Source: JAWLFI01 sp964627995
Lineage (GTDB): Bacteria; Bacteroidota; Bacteroidia; Chitinophagales; Saprospiraceae
DNA length: 64,000 nt
Assembly: GCA_964627995.1 (NCBI GenBank)
Contig: CAZVLN010000001.1
Span: 1 to 64,000 of the forward strand
Direction of reading: 5' to 3'
In this document: piece after piece, positions 63,712-64,000 of the stretch
How the letters are laid out: each line of letters opens with the position of its first letter
Position numbering within the stretch: the stretch's first letter is position 1
Notes under the pieces: model-generated
What the model saw: the letters and a program-made list of their open reading frames with translations, nothing else
Told to the model about the DNA's origin: nothing
Database searches by the model: none
Translations under genes and position numbers: made by a program

Positions 63712-64000
63712 AAATTAAATTGGAATAGAATCAACTCTATAACTGCGTAAGTTTTTATTTCATTATGTGAAAGTAAAAGTAATAACTTAGAGTGACACTT
63801 ACGAACTGTTATATATTCTTATATACGTCACTTAACCTCCAGGAGGTTGGCCTTTATAAATTTTTATACAAGTTTAATTTAGCGCACGGCTTATTTTATC
63901 TCAAAAGACAATATGGTTTGATATAAGTTTGTGTCTCTTACTCTTCACGCTGGTTCGATGCAACGAAAGGTATAAATTTATTACATTGCAGTAAGAAACG
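63712..64000. other. A/T-rich spacer at the right edge
   Basis: No coding frame. The only structure seen is a tight perfect palindrome AACCTCC-A-GGAGGTT (63834-63848) followed by GGCCTTTATAAATTTTTAT, which could be a small terminator or operator for a gene beyond the window. The promoter of the glycosyltransferase unit should lie at about 63720-63800, but no clear TAnnTTTG box was found. Confidence 0.4.

Noticed and set aside
1..64000. tRNA, rRNA, riboswitch, prophage, toxin-antitoxin or defence genes
   Set aside because: All spacers over 100 nt were read for cloverleafs, riboswitch cores and short genes; nothing convincing. Minus-frame and plus-frame ORFs inside long genes were judged shadows because the host genes have complete family motifs.

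Overview
The window comes from a Bacteroidota chromosome, most likely a Saprospiria-type (Saprospiraceae or Lewinella-like) bacterium. The evidence is a type IX secretion (T9SS/Por) locus with PorP/SprF-like proteins and giant surface proteins carrying both kinds of T9SS sorting tail, OmpA proteins with thrombospondin type 3 repeats, lipoproteins with Bacteroidota-style signals, TAnnTTTG-type -7 promoter boxes, and the DUF1573-yajC-ybbR gene order. This placement is inference; there is no rRNA or tRNA gene to fix it. The rest is mostly core metabolism. I see no phage, insertion sequence, integrase or CRISPR array.

Layout. 1-2456 (minus): fbaA (cut by the window edge), trxB, aroK. 2593-4350 (plus): DUF1573 lipoprotein, yajC, ybbR. 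4501-15025 (minus): a four-gene T9SS locus reading PorP/SprF, PorE-like OmpA protein, type B cargo, type A cargo; the two cargos share an N-terminal domain but end in different sorting signals. 15222-25585: CoA-transferase, nnr, sirtuin, nrdA/nrdB, an ABC permease, tyrS. 25616-37902: msrB, rimO, TrmH/SpoU methylase, pyrG, PiT-like transporter, PAP2 phosphatase, methyltransferase, phosphohexomutase, cysteine desulfurase, ribD, YpdA-like reductase. 38260-46834: MATE pump, OmpA/TSP3 protein, one-domain asparaginase, an M16 peptidase pair (one active, one inactive), YkuK-like protein, ftsE. 46976-51229 (plus): ccmE-ccmF-DUF2520-small protein, a cytochrome c maturation unit using the CxxxY type of CcmE. 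51277-55009: pyrimidine salvage genes (udk, nupC, cdd) and kdsB. 55185-59916 (plus): LysM/DPBB protein, CBS-domain cysteine/cystathionine synthase, a second PorP/SprF protein, aldo/keto reductase. 60114-63711 (minus): two glycosyltransferases leading into a RibB whose GTP cyclohydrolase II half has lost its catalytic motifs.

The most unusual content is not protein-coding. Four intergenic spacers (17882-18102, 19159-19326, 38091-38211, 45882-46121) hold related 121-240 bp elements. Read in one direction each begins with a GGGCG box, then a long hairpin whose stem sequence differs completely between copies, then a shared linker near CTATG-TTCA-GGCTCG, then one or more further variable hairpins, and ends in CGCAAA. 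Pairing is kept while sequence changes, which is what selection on RNA or DNA structure would leave. I know no name or function for this family. Two copies in opposite orientation bracket the sirtuin gene, and one copy supplies the last codons of nnr.

Coordinates of hairpins and motifs were counted by hand and could be off by a base or two. Family assignments come from recognised motifs, not from database searches.
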